Shown: piece by piece, positions 10,482 through 24,600 of the stretch
Numbering within the stretch: the first letter of the stretch is position 1
How the letters are laid out: the number at the start of each line of letters is the position of its first letter
Assembly (NCBI GenBank): GCA_002943765.1
Contig: PQWQ01000011.1
Coordinates: forward strand, 868,001 to 932,000
Source: Psoroptes ovis
Taxonomy: Eukaryota > Arthropoda > Arachnida > Sarcoptiformes > Psoroptidae
Direction: 5' to 3'
DNA: 64,000 nt
Position numbers and translations under genes: made by a program
Notes under the pieces: generated by a model
What the model was told of the DNA's origin: nothing
The model's database searches: none
The model's input: the letters and a program-made list of their open reading frames with translations, nothing else

Positions 10482-13400
10482 TACCAATGCAATTTAGCCA
10501 GTGACTCTTTGCTTTAATTTTCAGTAGTTTCATATGATAACTCAGTTTTAGTTTCTCATTATGTTTTATTGGCTTGATAAAAATAAAAGCCAAAATTCAA
10601 AAGGAGAATTACAAATTAAAATTGAATGATTCATTCATTATTTGATAATACTTTTGCATCTTTTTTTCCATTGTTTTCATTATCTTTGGCCGAAAAATGG
10701 TGAAATTAATTTCCGAGCAAGAATTCACGACTTTGGTGGCAGCGAATACACGAAAATATAAAATTAAGCCAAAACGAGTAAATCAAAGCTAATTTAATGC
10801 AAAAATAATGATAATTACACAATATAAAAGACAAAACGAAACAAAGAATTGCTCTGAAAACTGAAGAAAATCTAATTAAAACACAATTAAATCATAGAAT
10901 CAAAGAAATTAATCTGAAAGAAAATAATGCAAAATCATGAAATCAAAATCACATGAAAAGTCCAGAAATAATGATAAAAAACGGCAAAAAATCCAAAAAG
11001 AATGTAACCGAAAAAAAATTTGAAAAATTGAAATCCCGCGAAACTTTCATTTTCATCTTTCGTCATCCTTTTTTTCCATATTTCAATTAAGCAGAATTTG
11101 AAAAATTGAAAAAAATGAAAATTCTGATAATGAAATTGCGTGTTCAAATTCATAAATTTTTTGATTCTTTTTTTTGAAGAAAAATTGATTTTTTCCATTT
11201 CGTATTTCGCCATGGAAAAAGCCAAAGGGCTGTTGGCAATTTTTCAAATTTTTTTTGTCAAATTTTTGTCGTAAAAATTCAATTTTGATAATTGAAAATT
11301 TTCGCTTTCATTCGTTGATTCATTCAACGAAATTTGTTGTTCATTTGTTCAAATATTTTGAATCTCTTTCTCTGCTCGTTTTCTTGCTTGAAAAATTACA
11401 AGCAGAAAACAATTAGATCTTTTAACACAAAAATTATTCGCGAAATTATCATTCTCCATCTAAAATTGTCATCACTGAATAATAATTAATGATCGTTTGT
11501 TTTGAATTTTTCGTTGTTTTGAAATTTTGTATTGTCACTGTATGTGTGGTTGGTTTGTTTGTAGAAAATGGTTGATAATTAATTTTTGAAAATTTCAAAA
11601 TGTTTGAATTTTATTTTAATTATTTTATTCAGTTGTTTTAATGAAAATCCCAGCGCAAATTTTATTCTTGATTCTTAGATGGGAATTTTCGAATTTGAAT
11701 TAATGGTTTTGACATATTGTTTTGAATTTATTTATTCGAAATTATCAGACAAATGTAATTATCATACGAATTGTAGAGCCATAATTAGTCATGTTTCCGA
11801 TGATCATTGGCAAATGCAATTGGATGCGGTCCAAATTGTGTTTATTTTTTTTTTAATGAAATTCGAATTGAAATCGATATCGATTTTCACTTTCCTTTGA
11901 TTTTCCAATCATCAAACAGGTTTTTTTTTGAATTTTGTCAGTTTTTTTCAATTATTTTCAGCTGTATTTCTCTGGTATTTCATGGCCAAATGAATCGATC
12001 GAAAATGTTGGTTGTTACGATTGATTTTTTCAGGAAAAATTTTTTGAAACAATAAAATAAAACAAAAACCGACTAAAAAATCAAATTCAAAACTATTTGG
12101 GAGGAGTTGTTAGAAATTGTTTGTCATCATCATCATCAATGATGCGGTTGATTGAATATAATATTTTCACTATTTTTTGCAAATAATAAGAAGACATGGA
12201 TTCGGATGTGTTTTATGTGCAGTATTTCTAAGAGTTTATTTGATTTTATTTTATTTTTTTCTTGATTTAAAATTTTAATGAAAATTTTTGCTTCAATTCA
12301 TATGATCATCATCATGTTTGATATATCGAAGACAAAAAGTGAAAAATTGAATAAATTATTCAATTATTTATCGACTTTTTGGCACGTGTTTTTCATTTCT
12401 TTGATTAAATTTTATTTCATTTCATGTTTTCTTTGGTACAAATAATGCAATAATTTCTTATTTATTATGGTTCAAATGCGGTTTTTTCTTTTTGCTTTCA
12501 CCAATTTTCACCCGAATTTATAACCTTAGCCTTGAACAAAATTGTTACCTTGATTTTTATGTCAATTTTCACATGCAAACATAGACTCATAGACACAAAT
12601 GACACACACGCAAACAAATAATGAAAAAAAAATTTGACAATAATTTCCGATCAAATAATAAAAATCATTATGGTTTAGTCATTATTATTTGTGAGTCACA
12701 GTTTCAAGTCAGGTCATTTGTACATTGTCAGGTTTTAGCTGATTGTTTCTCTATTTGTTAGCTGCAAACAAACCAACAAATTAATGACAACTGGTAGCAA
12801 ATTTTTGCTCGTTTCTCCCCGTTCAACCAATACATTTAATACGTATACAGGTAATTTATAATGATTTTATTATGATGATTTTTCAAATAAAATAAAATAA
12901 ATATAATTCTGTCATTTTGTAAAAAAATGACATAAATAAAATGATAATGGTGTAGCCATAATAAATGAATGAATGTATGAATGAACATAACCACAAATTA
13001 TTTTGTATCACATAATTGTACGAGAAAAACCGGATGATAATCTTCGATATTAGTGATGATAATTATAACGAGAATTAGGTTATATATCGATAGCTGTCAT
13101 AGAGCACAGCATCCAATCGTGATCATAATCATCATAACAACAACAATTGAAGATGAAAACACGGTAATAAAGGGTATTGAAATGAATGATATGCGATACT
13201 GATCATTATTGTGATGTTTCATCGATATTAATTATGAATTTTTAGAATATTTTCGACCAAATTATTACGGCATAATTATTTTTGAAAATTAATTTCGGCA
13301 TTTTTTGGAATTAAAAGATACCGATCATGCAAGATGTATGGCTGGATGATAATGATAATAATTTTCATTTCCCATCGCATATCGTTTGTATAATTTATTT

Positions 13401-16400
13401 CATTCATTTTTTTCAAAAAATTATTTTCAAATCATTATTCAATTTTAAAACGAAACGAAAAATGAAATAATAATAATAATAATGAAAGCAAAAATGAAGA
13501 TAATTTATGATTATTTCTCCATTAATTTATTATCATCATCATATTTTTGCAATGTTAAACCTACACAAACACAAATGCAAAAATATATAGCTAAATATCC
13601 ATTTTTACACAATTATTTTGGATAGAAATAATAATGATAATATGAAAAAAATGTATTCGTGCTGTTTTCAAACAACATTTTTTTTCAAACAAAATGAAAA
13701 TTCAATCGCGAATTTTCATTCAATTTTTTTTCGGTCGGTTGAATAATTTTCATTTTTTTTTTCATATGTTCATATGTTTCGACAACGACCAAAAATTATA
13801 TTTTTATGAAAAAATAGAAATGATAAGAATTATTATCATTATTATTATTGATGGTAGAAAAATGAATGAATGAATGAATGGAGCTAAAACTAAAACTAAA
13901 CACGCAAACCTTTGTGATGATAATAATAATAATAAACGTAATGATAATGATGATGATGATGATCATCATCATCACAACCTATGAACTTTGTTTCTTCATT
14001 CGTTTGTTCATCATCATTATCAACGTTCACTCTTGTGTATTTTCATTTCATTTATTATTATTATGGAAATTTTCAATAGAAAATGAATGAATGACTGTTT
14101 TGAATTCAAAGAAAAAACAAAAGAAAATTCACAGTACCAAAATGAGAAATTAAAATGAATGAATATGTGTGTTTTTGTGCATATTCAAATATGTGTAAGC
14201 TGATGCACACCTTTTGTTCTCATGATAATCATTGTAATAATGATGATAATAATGAAAATAACAGCAATGATTGTGTCAAATATAAATGATTATTATTTTA
14301 GTAATAATAATGATAATCTAAGGTAAAACAACGGAACAGAAGGAAATTATTATTCAGAATTCATAGTTTTTTGCATTCATTAATCAATGGACCATCGTCT
14401 GTGTATCATTATTATGTTGCAATCGTATTCAATATTCAGAATGTCGTTTTACATAAGCATATTTATGGATTGTTGGCGACAAAGTTTTTGGCCTTAAGCT
14501 ATGCATTTTGATTTGGTATTTGCATATGTGCAAAAACAATGATAATTCAGACACACTCAAATCATGATGTAATAATTAAGCAATGATTTAGGTTCTAGAC
14601 TTTAGGACCTAGGTGATTTTGTTGCATCTAAATTTGTGAATTCGCTAATTTCTGACTGGAATATCCCTGATTGATTTTGACTGATTGAAATTTCTTTAAA
14701 TGGCGATGACTGTAAATAAATTGAATGAATGAATGAATGAATGAATGATCAAAAACCACCAAAGACAATCAAATTACAAAAGAAGAAAAACAATTTCGAT
14801 TATTTTAATGGAAAAATAACGAATTTTTCGATTGAATAAGATAAATGATTATTGAAAAATTTGAACAAGTTATTATTATTATTATAAAAACACAATGAAT
14901 ATCAATTTCAATGATCTTCGGATATAATGTAATAAAAATTGATGACAATCAAGTAGACAAATTGATTCGCTTTCTTCTATCGCTTTGATTTCAATCAATT
15001 TAATTTGAATTATCATGAATTGAAATATGATCAAATCGATTTTTGAAGAAAAAATCATTTATTTAATTAAATTTTGATCTTATATCTTTGAATCTTTGAA
15101 TCATCTTTACATAGTCACATCAACGATTGATGTTTCTGAATTTCAAAATCAAAATACAGAAATTCATCAATTTTCAATAAATGATAATAATAATAATCAT
15201 GATTGTATTCTCTTTGAAATTCTTTATTATGATTATCATTATTTTCTGCTTGAAGCCATCATCAATTTTCAATTCAATTCAATTCGCAATACAATCAAAC
15301 ATATCGTAAGACAACAACAGCAACAACAACAATGATAACAAGTAGAAAAACATTCCATTCATTCATCATTCATCATCTTTTATTCAATTCAATTCAATTC
15401 TATTCGAAAATTTGAATGGACATAAGAAAATAATGATAATAACAGCAGCGAAGATGATAGAAAATACCATATATTTTTTTGACATGGTCTTCTGACCTTA
15501 CAGCAGCAGCAGCAGCAAAGCATAATTGCAAATATAATAATGATAATGATAATAACATAGCATTGAAATGGAAGGAAAATGAAATACATTCAACAAACAA
15601 ACAACCAGCCAAACAAACAAATAACCGGTAATTATTATTATTACTTGTATTATTTATACACATGTTAAGCCAGGTATGGTGAAAGATAGAAAATACAATA
15701 GTCTCTACAAGCGACGAACCAATCGATTAGATTTTTTTTTTTTTTTTGTTTCGTTTTCGTGTTTTGTTCATTTTGTTTTTATGTAAAATTTTTTTATATC
15801 AAACTTATTATCATCTTATTATCATTATTGTTATTATTATTGAATTAATATCATTTTGATTTGGGTAAGAAAACTTTGAAAGAAGAAAGAAGATGAAATC
15901 AACGAAAAAAACAAAGATAAATCTTAATGATAATGACGATGATGTATAATGAATATAATGTAGAAAATACACTCACAAAGAAACAATGAAAAAGCAGGAA
16001 TTAAGACAAAACAAATTACTTTGTATTGCAATTCAAACGAAGAATAGAGGTAATATTATCATCATCATCATTCATTGAATTACAAATTACGTTTATTTTT
16101 GATGAATTCTCATGTAATTCAAAAATATGGCAAAAAACGATAAATGAAATGAAATGTAAAGATATTCTTACTTATCTTTGTCCGATTTACAATGATGATG
16201 GCGATGGCCATCATCATCATCATCATTATCGTTCTTTGAAGCATTTTGCCGTGGAGACATAATGATTATTATAATAATAATCATTATGATTATAATTATA
16301 ATTATTATTACAACGAGGACGGCCTTTTTTTTTGTTTTGTTCTTCATTTCATTTCATTTCAAATGTATTTCAACTTCTGATTCACATTTCATTTTCACAT

Positions 16401-19209
16401 TTTCATTCAAACAACCGAAATTTATTATCATTAATTATAACTACATAAAAATATAAATATTCAACTACTTTCAAAGCGAAAAATGAAAATTTGAAATGAA
16501 AACATAATTCATATATACAAATATTGAAATCATAAATATCATTATGAAATTATATAGGAATTGAAAAATGACCATTTGAAAATGTTCATAAAAGTACACA
16601 AAGTCTAAGATAATTCATTATTACATGAATAAAATGTATCATAAACCTTTGTGCAATACAAATAATCAAAAAAAAAATTTATGATAAATCACTTTAAATG
16701 ACAATTATATTGCTGGTGGTGGTCAGGTATCGGTGGTGCGAGGGGTAATCAGGGTAATCGAGGTAATTTTTGCCAGCCAGAAACGGCTTTGATTTATCAA
16801 CTGTCACCAACGAAAATTGAAAAACGATAATTCGTTGCGGTTATCATAAGTTGAATTCGTATTGGAGTCAAATTGAATAATAATTATTATTGTTTGAAAT
16901 TATAAAATTATCATTACACAAAGATCATATCTTTCGATGATTTATTGCCTTTGACATTCATTTTTCATTCAATTTCAATTTGAAAATTTCAAAGCAAATA
17001 AAAACAAAGAAAATTTTCGTTTTTCTTCCAAAGAAAACCCACACACAAACACTTTGAAAATTATTTATTTTATTCTTCTTCTTCTTCAAAAACGTAATTT
17101 TACAACTCTTCAATTTAATTTATTTCAAATTATTTTTCCTTTTTGCTGTTTGTCAAAGGTATAAACTACCTGTATTTTTCATTACTAGGTTATGGGCTTG
17201 GCCAGCCATGGTTTATGTCCGTCTCTTCCATCGATAAAAAACACATGTTTGACAAATATACGAACGAATAAATAAATTCATTAAAAATTAATCATTTTTT
17301 TCGAAAAAAACGATTCGAAATATAATGAATCGTATTGAATTCGTTTCACTTTTGAATTTTCAGACTGAATCGGATGACCAGCCTTGATTTTTTTTATTAT
17401 CATTATTTTTTAATGATTTTCTTTTGAAATTTTTCTACAAAATTTTTGAAAAAAATTTTGCCAAAGATGCTCATTTATTTTCATGGATTATATTTCGTTT
17501 TTCAATGGAAAATGGATGAATGAATGAATGGCTGGATAAACGAGAGAGAGATAGAAACCTGCATTCAATTTCTGATTTTTCTGCACTTTGAATAAATGAA
17601 CTGAAATTAAATACATACATAATTATATTTAATTATATTCGAGAAAAATATAATTATTATGGATAATAATGATAACAATAATAAACAATTGAAATTATCA
17701 TTAAACATCAGAAAAAAATTTGAATTAAAATAAAATAAAATCAATTTTTCGCATATTTTTATGATATTATTATTATTATTTCCCGCATAATGTTACACCT
17801 CCGAACGCCTATCCGGCTCTAATCGACTAAAATCATATCATTATTATTATATATGAATTTTGATTGAAATTTTTTAAGGATGGACAAACAAATAAATGGA
17901 AAAGAATTTATTTCAAAAACGATTTTCATATTTTTCCATCATCATTTATTTTTCTATGAAAATATTTGAATATTTTTGAATATATTTTGTATCAAAAATA
18001 TTTATAATTGCATGAGGTGAATACCTTTGATTCTAGTATTATTCCAATCAACGTTGCTGGATAATTATTTTTGAATAGAAATGAGAATATATAATGAAAG
18101 ACTGATTGAATAAATGGATGTGGAAAAAAAATGAGAATAATCATTAAATTTCTCTTCAAAATATGAAAAAAAATTCAAAATGAATTATGATTATAATATT
18201 GAATAATAATAATTCAAAATTATTATTATGATTATGATCATAATCATCATGAATGCTACTTCTGCTATATGTGTATGTGTGCTTGTATTTGCTGTTATTA
18301 TTTGGCAAACAGAAAAAAATATAATTCAGGAAAAATTTTTTATATAAAATAATCAAATGAAAATTATTGAAATGTGAATGAATCATTGAAAATGAAAATT
18401 ATTATTATGATTATGATTATCGTTTGTTGTTGCCTGGTACAACAAACAAATATGAAACACAAACTAATTCAAGCATTACATTATTTGGAACGCCAATTCT
18501 GTTCGAAAAAAAATGAAATGAAATAAAATTAAATGCATTTTGGGTATTTTTCAAAGCACCAACGATTCTGGGCGCCAGCCATTTCAGAATTTTCGAAATA
18601 TATAGAAATCGTTGATGGTCGTGGTGGTGGTGGCTGTATTCGGTCGTATATGACCGTACTTGGCTGATTGGCCGATTTGGTCATCGTTTGATCATTATGC
18701 ACGCACACAGCGGTGGGAGAATGCAATTTCAAGAATAACTGGAAATGAAACGAAAGATTTCTGACAAGGAATCATGGAATCATAAAATTGCCGATTTGAG
18801 TTCTGAGTTTCAAAATGTGGAACCAGAAATATTTAATTCAAAAATTGCCCGAGATGTATTTTCTTCAATTTTCTGTCCATTTCAAGTCCACCATCGACGA
18901 GAATATTAGCCGAATTTTCCCGAAATGTCTTCGTTTACCTTCATGGCAAATTGAATTAAATTGAATTTAATTCAATTTATTTTAAATTTATTTATTTTTT
19001 ATTTTGAAAAGGAATCAATTCTTCTTTTCTTTCTTTTGTATTGAATCAATAATTGAACTGTATTGTATTGTATTGTTTCGTACATTGAAACAATTCAAAC
19101 AAAAAACTAGAAATTAAGAATTGAATTTGGAGCTGAAATTGAACTGAATTTTGAAATAAGAAAAAATAAAATTCAAAAATTGGCGTGGCTGCTTTCAAAC
19201 ATAATCATT

Positions 19210-19210
<1 letters not shown>

Positions 19211-19245
<35 letters not shown>
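19211..19245. repeat. (ATT)n microsatellite
   Basis: About eleven uninterrupted ATT units. Similar ATT/AAT tracts recur throughout the window, for example near 36271-36297 and 56354-56385. Confidence 0.95.
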
Positions 19246-19246
<1 letters not shown>

Positions 19247-19739
19247 AATTATCATCATTATTTTTATCATAATCGGCAGCGTCTGCAAGGCAGTGAACAG
19301 CTAGTGAATTTTAAATGAAAAATAGAAAAACTAGAATAAATTATATTTCTTCTTCTTATTCAATGTGTGTATTAATGAGTTATTTTTACATTCTTATTAC
19401 TCAATCCAGTATTATATAATACATTATTCTGTATGCAGATATTATACAATACAATGCATCATCATTTTATATATATTTTGTATTGCATTTCTCTCTGTGT
19501 GTCTATGTTTAAATATTTTCAGAATGAGAAAACATTTGAAATAAATATTTTTGTGCTTTGTGTTCAGTTCATCTTTGAACTTTGTACAAAAAAAAAGAAA
19601 AATTATGATTTTATAATTTTTTGTTCAGGCTGCTTTTGCTGTTATTTTGTTGAAAGAAGAATATGAAGAATAATAATTGGAAATTATTTATATATGAGAA
19701 TTTCCATGTATTGAAATTGTGATAGCAAGTTTGAGTGTC

Positions 19740-19863
19740 TGTCAAAATTTTGACAAAACTTCTTAAAAATGCCGGTAGTTTTATAAACACTACAGCAAAA
19801 CTGACGTACCAATACGTCAAAAATACTTTGAAACAATCTACAAAAAAACGTGTTAATACGTTT
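19740..19863. other. Cluster of short palindromes and hairpins, function unknown
   Basis: Four dyad-symmetric segments lie within 124 bp: a perfect 16-bp palindrome TGTCAAAATTTTGACA (19740-19755), GTAGT...ACTAC (19775-19793), TGACGTACCAATACGTCA with 7-bp arms (19802-19819), and AAACGTGTTAATACGTTT with 6-bp arms (19846-19863). The third contains two head-to-head TGACGTA motifs resembling CRE/ATF-type half sites. The stretch is less repetitive than its surroundings and lies about 1.9 kb upstream of the POU gene. It may be a regulatory element or a transposon remnant. Confidence 0.45.
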
Positions 19864-21679
19864 GTGACTAATTCAAGTGCAAAAATATTTCAAATAATTT
19901 TTTTCATCATTTTCAAACTTGTGATTCAACTTGACTTGAATTTTCATTTATTTATTTATTTATTTTTTTTTTTCATTTGGTAAAAATGTATGGATGGTTG
20001 GTTGGTTGATTTTTTGTATATGGCTATAGCAGTATTTTCAATGATTCAATGCTTCTACCCAAACTACCATAACCCTAAGAGAGATGAGAACAGAGAAAAA
20101 TTTCTGGTTTTATTTCAGTCGAACCAGAGCGCAAATCGAAACCCAAAAAAAATGAACCTAAATTAAAATTTCTCTTCCAAAAAAAACCAGCCAGTCAACC
20201 AACCAAACCAACCATCATCAACCCAAAACTAAAACCGATTGTGTAAAATGCAGCAGAAGCAATGAAAACAGCTGCATGTTTCGTTTTTCATTACGAAAAC
20301 TTGGAAATAACCATAGATTTTTTACTGTCTTCGAATCATCGAAGAAGAAAACTGGAATTCAGTTTCAATTTTACCATTATGGTGGATGGTCATACCATCA
20401 TCATCATCATTGCCATCCAAGCTGTAGATATTATTCAATGAATTGTTTTGTGTTTTTCGGATTCAAAGATATTTAGAAAAAATTTTTGTAAAAATACATC
20501 GACACGAACCAAGTCAATCACATTCATCATCATCATCATTCACCGTCATTCTATTTTAAATATTTGCATGTGTTCAAAAAAATATTCACCGAAATTATTG
20601 AATTATCATCGAAATATCACCGGAATAGCATTATCATCAGTGGTAATTCATTCATTACACATAGATTCGCTCAGGAAATTATAATTCAAAGCAAAATAAA
20701 AATTCATGTCGTAATGAAAAATTTCCGTTCATTCATTCATTCATTCATTTTATTTTATTTTATTTCTTCAAATTATAAGAAATATGATTTGATAATTTCA
20801 AATGTATGTGTTTCATTGCTACAATGTGTCTCCGTGTTAATCTACTTGTGTTTTAAAGGTATATTTCGATGAATTTCAATTTCTGATTGATTCATAATTG
20901 AATTCCAATATTTTTGATCAACGAAAAATATCAAAAAATAAATAAATCAATTGATCAACATCTTAATCATCCCAATCATCAACGATTATCATAATTGTGA
21001 AAATGGTCACAATGTATATTTTGTTTTCCCCAGTTTTATTTAAAGTGATATGAATTTTCTTGAGAAATTGAAAATTCTCCGTTTGATATTCCATCTGTTT
21101 TAATTCAAACATTTTTTTTCCAAGTGATTTCCAGTGAAATTGATTTAAATTTTTTGAAAAATTTTAATCCAATTGAAAATATATGAAGAAAATATCTTAT
21201 CAATTTGTTTCGTTATCTTTTGAAATTAAAATGATTTGAATGAATTAATATTCATCATGAAAATAAAGAAAGAAAACAAATGTCAATCAAAATTGAAATT
21301 TTTGGTAGTTCTTGAGAAATTCATTCATTCATTGAATATCGAAAAAGCTGCAAAAAAAATATGACAAATCAAAATCAAATATTTTTTGCTCATTCATCGA
21401 TGACCTTAATCAAACATTGATATATGATTTCCTTCTGGTTTTTTCGAAAAAATAAAATATTTGATTTCGATTATGAAAAATTTGGAAAATACAACAAATA
21501 ATATCAATTTTCAATCCTGATTTCCAATTGAATTTTTTGTGAAAAAGAAATTCTCATTAATTCAATCATTTTTTCAATTAAAATAGTGATTTTCATTCAT
21601 TTTCTACAAATGCAAAATGAGTAATTAATATTTTTTAAATATTTATTTGTTTTCATCAAAATAATAAATTTTAAAAAAC

Positions 21680-24600
21680 ATGAATCAATTGACTGTAATG
21701 TTAAATGGAAATAATTCGGCGGCAACAACATCAGCAACAGCAAACAATCATGTTATATCATCATTATCATCACAACATCCAGCAGCCAATAATCATCATC
21801 ATCAACAACAGCAACAACAATATCTTACATTTCAGACAACAAATAATTCAGCGAATACAGCAGCTACAACAGCAACAATTAATCAACAATTAACAGCTAC
21901 CGGTTTAGCTGCAAATATTGAACCACAACAGCATCAACAACATAATAACCAATTAGTTACAATTCAATCGGCGAATGCATATTCACCAAATATTGTGTTG
22001 ACAAATGGACAACAATTGTCAACATCGGCACCAACTCAGGGATTTATGCCAACGACTAACATTTCGAATCATCCTGCAGCAACAATACAATACATATTGA
22101 CGCCAACACAACAGCAGCAACAACAACAGCAAACGCCCAATCAACAACAAACATTTGCTACAAATGGTGAGATTTCACGATTCTGATGGATTAGAAATTT
22201 GTGATTTTTACATAATTTTTCATGAATCTATCATTTCCATAGGCTTGATGTCGAATTTGATAACAACACCTGGTCCACAGATCAATATGATACCAATTAA
22301 TCAAACAATACAGGGAACAACAACTTTATTACAACCTCAATTAATAGCAAATGGTTGCACAACATTGCAACCAACATTTATTCAGCCACCATCAACAACA
22401 TTTACAGCTGCTAATGCTAACACCGCAACGCAATTATTCCAACAACAGCCGCAACAACAATTTCAAGTGATACAAACATCTCCTGCGGCAGCAACATTAA
22501 CAAATGGTGCAATAACATTTCAAACCAATCAATTGATTGGTATACCATCGACTAATCAAGTTGGTCAACAACAACAGCAACAAATAATCTTGAATCCAAC
22601 GATAGCACAGCCCCAGCAACAACAATTGTATCAGTTAGTGCTACCAACGAATCAAATATTACAACCAACAAATATGATCACATCATCAGGTCAATTGATA
22701 ACGACTGCATCTCCTCAACAGCAACAACAACCGACTGCAATAACGGTGCCTATGCAACAACCTCAACATCACGGAACATTATTAACGACGACTGGCGGCA
22801 ATCTAACATTTCCACAACAACAGCAGCAGGCAGCATTCTTAACTCAGCATCCTCAACAAAATTCAACCATACAAATGAATCAGGCCATAATTCAACATCA
22901 ACCATCATCAAATGTTTCTCAACAATCATCAACGAATGTGTTCACTACAGCTAATCATTTAACTATGCAACCATGTTTATCTTCTGGAAACGGAAACAAT
23001 AACAATAATTACCTCAATACTCCGAATAATGCCAATACAATTACATTGATAGCAACACCATCACCAACAGCAAACATTTCGAATCAATCTGCTACACAAT
23101 CACAAGCAAATATCACGACATCATCATTGAATAATAATGGTCATTTTCATCATCAAACATTGCCATCAGTGATCAGTAATAGCAACAACAATATGCCAAT
23201 TCATCAGAATTTTTCAATAGTGAATAATAACACTAACAACAATCCAACATCATCAACAACAACTACAACAATGATGGTTTTAACATCTTCGACCGCAGCT
23301 TCATCATTAGCTTCGGCAGCAACAACAAATGCCTGTGATGCCGGCATCAGTCAGCCGCCATTGGTAATGTTTGACGATCTCATAAAAACGACATCGATCA
23401 AGTCAATCAACAAAAAAAGTATTTTAGAATGTTCAACAACAACAACAAAATCAAATGCAGCGACGGCAACCATTGATTGCCCATCATTATCATCCACTAA
23501 TAATTCAACCATAGCTACAGGTCAAACTGGATTCTCAACGAAGGCATGTGCTACAGAAAATTTCAACCTTAATTTAAGTTCAAAAGCGGCAATTTCCACT
23601 ACATCAACATCTAAGATAATTACGCCCAAATTATCTAACACGAATGCCGAACAAAATGATAATAATGATGATAAAAATAGAAGTATTAGCCATGATAATG
23701 ATAATACGCCATCTCCTGAACAAATCAATGATCAAAATTCAAACCATTCATCTTGTACGGTGAATGACCATAAAATTATCTTGGATAAAAATGAAAATGA
23801 AATGAATGATGAAGAGAAATTGAATAATGCTTTATCTGCCTCGCCATCTACACCATCGATCGAAACATCCTTAGCTACATCGCCTAGTCAAACATCATCG
23901 ACTATTATTCAAAGGCCATCATCTGTAACATCATCATGTGGTTCATTGAAAATAGCCGATGATGACCATGAAGATGATGATGGTGACGAACAGCTTAATC
24001 AGAGTCAAGAATATGTCAATAACAATAATGGGAAAAATTCGATGACTAGTCGTAAAAGAGGCAGATCGATTGATAGTATGATCAGTGAAAATTTAAATGA
24101 TGATAATAATACCGATGAAACAGAAGAAATGGATTTGGATAGTGTTGAAACTGAAATCGATAGTGATTGTTATAGTCAAAAAATTAATATCGCTAATAAT
24201 AATGATAATAATAATAATCATAGACCATTAACATCCCTAAAGACAATGAACAATAGTAACGATATCATGAATCCTGTAAATATTGGGATCAAATTTGATC
24301 CTATAAAGAAATTAAATAATAACAATAATATTGATGTTAAAAATTTGAATAAATCATCAGCAAATGAAGAAAAAGATGGATATCAAAGTAGTTATGGTGG
24401 CTCACCATGTCATTTTACCGACACTGAAGATGAAGAAGATGATGATGATGATACTAATGTCAATGTAAATAGTGATGGGCAATTATCATCCATTGATATG
24501 AATGGTGAAATAAAATTAATTAGACGCAATGGTCTAACACAAGCTGCATACAACTTGATCGATAATCGCATATTGATGAGCAGTGATGATGATAATGCTA

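Larger units (their letters stand above)
5361..21679. other. About 16 kb AT-rich spacer; no recognisable gene
   Basis: Open frames here are short and made of low-complexity residues (runs of I, N, F, H from ATT, AAT and CAT repeats), so none is annotated. The stretch holds many (ATTC)n, (GAT)n and (ATT)n microsatellites, a TG repeat, an 11-bp tandem repeat, a 26-A tract, one mariner-like MITE, a palindrome cluster at 19740-19863 and GC-richer islets near 16716-16800, 17781-17830 and 18540-18730. It lies upstream of the POU gene and may include that gene's promoter, 5' non-coding exons or enhancers. None of these can be delimited from sequence alone. Confidence 0.7.
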
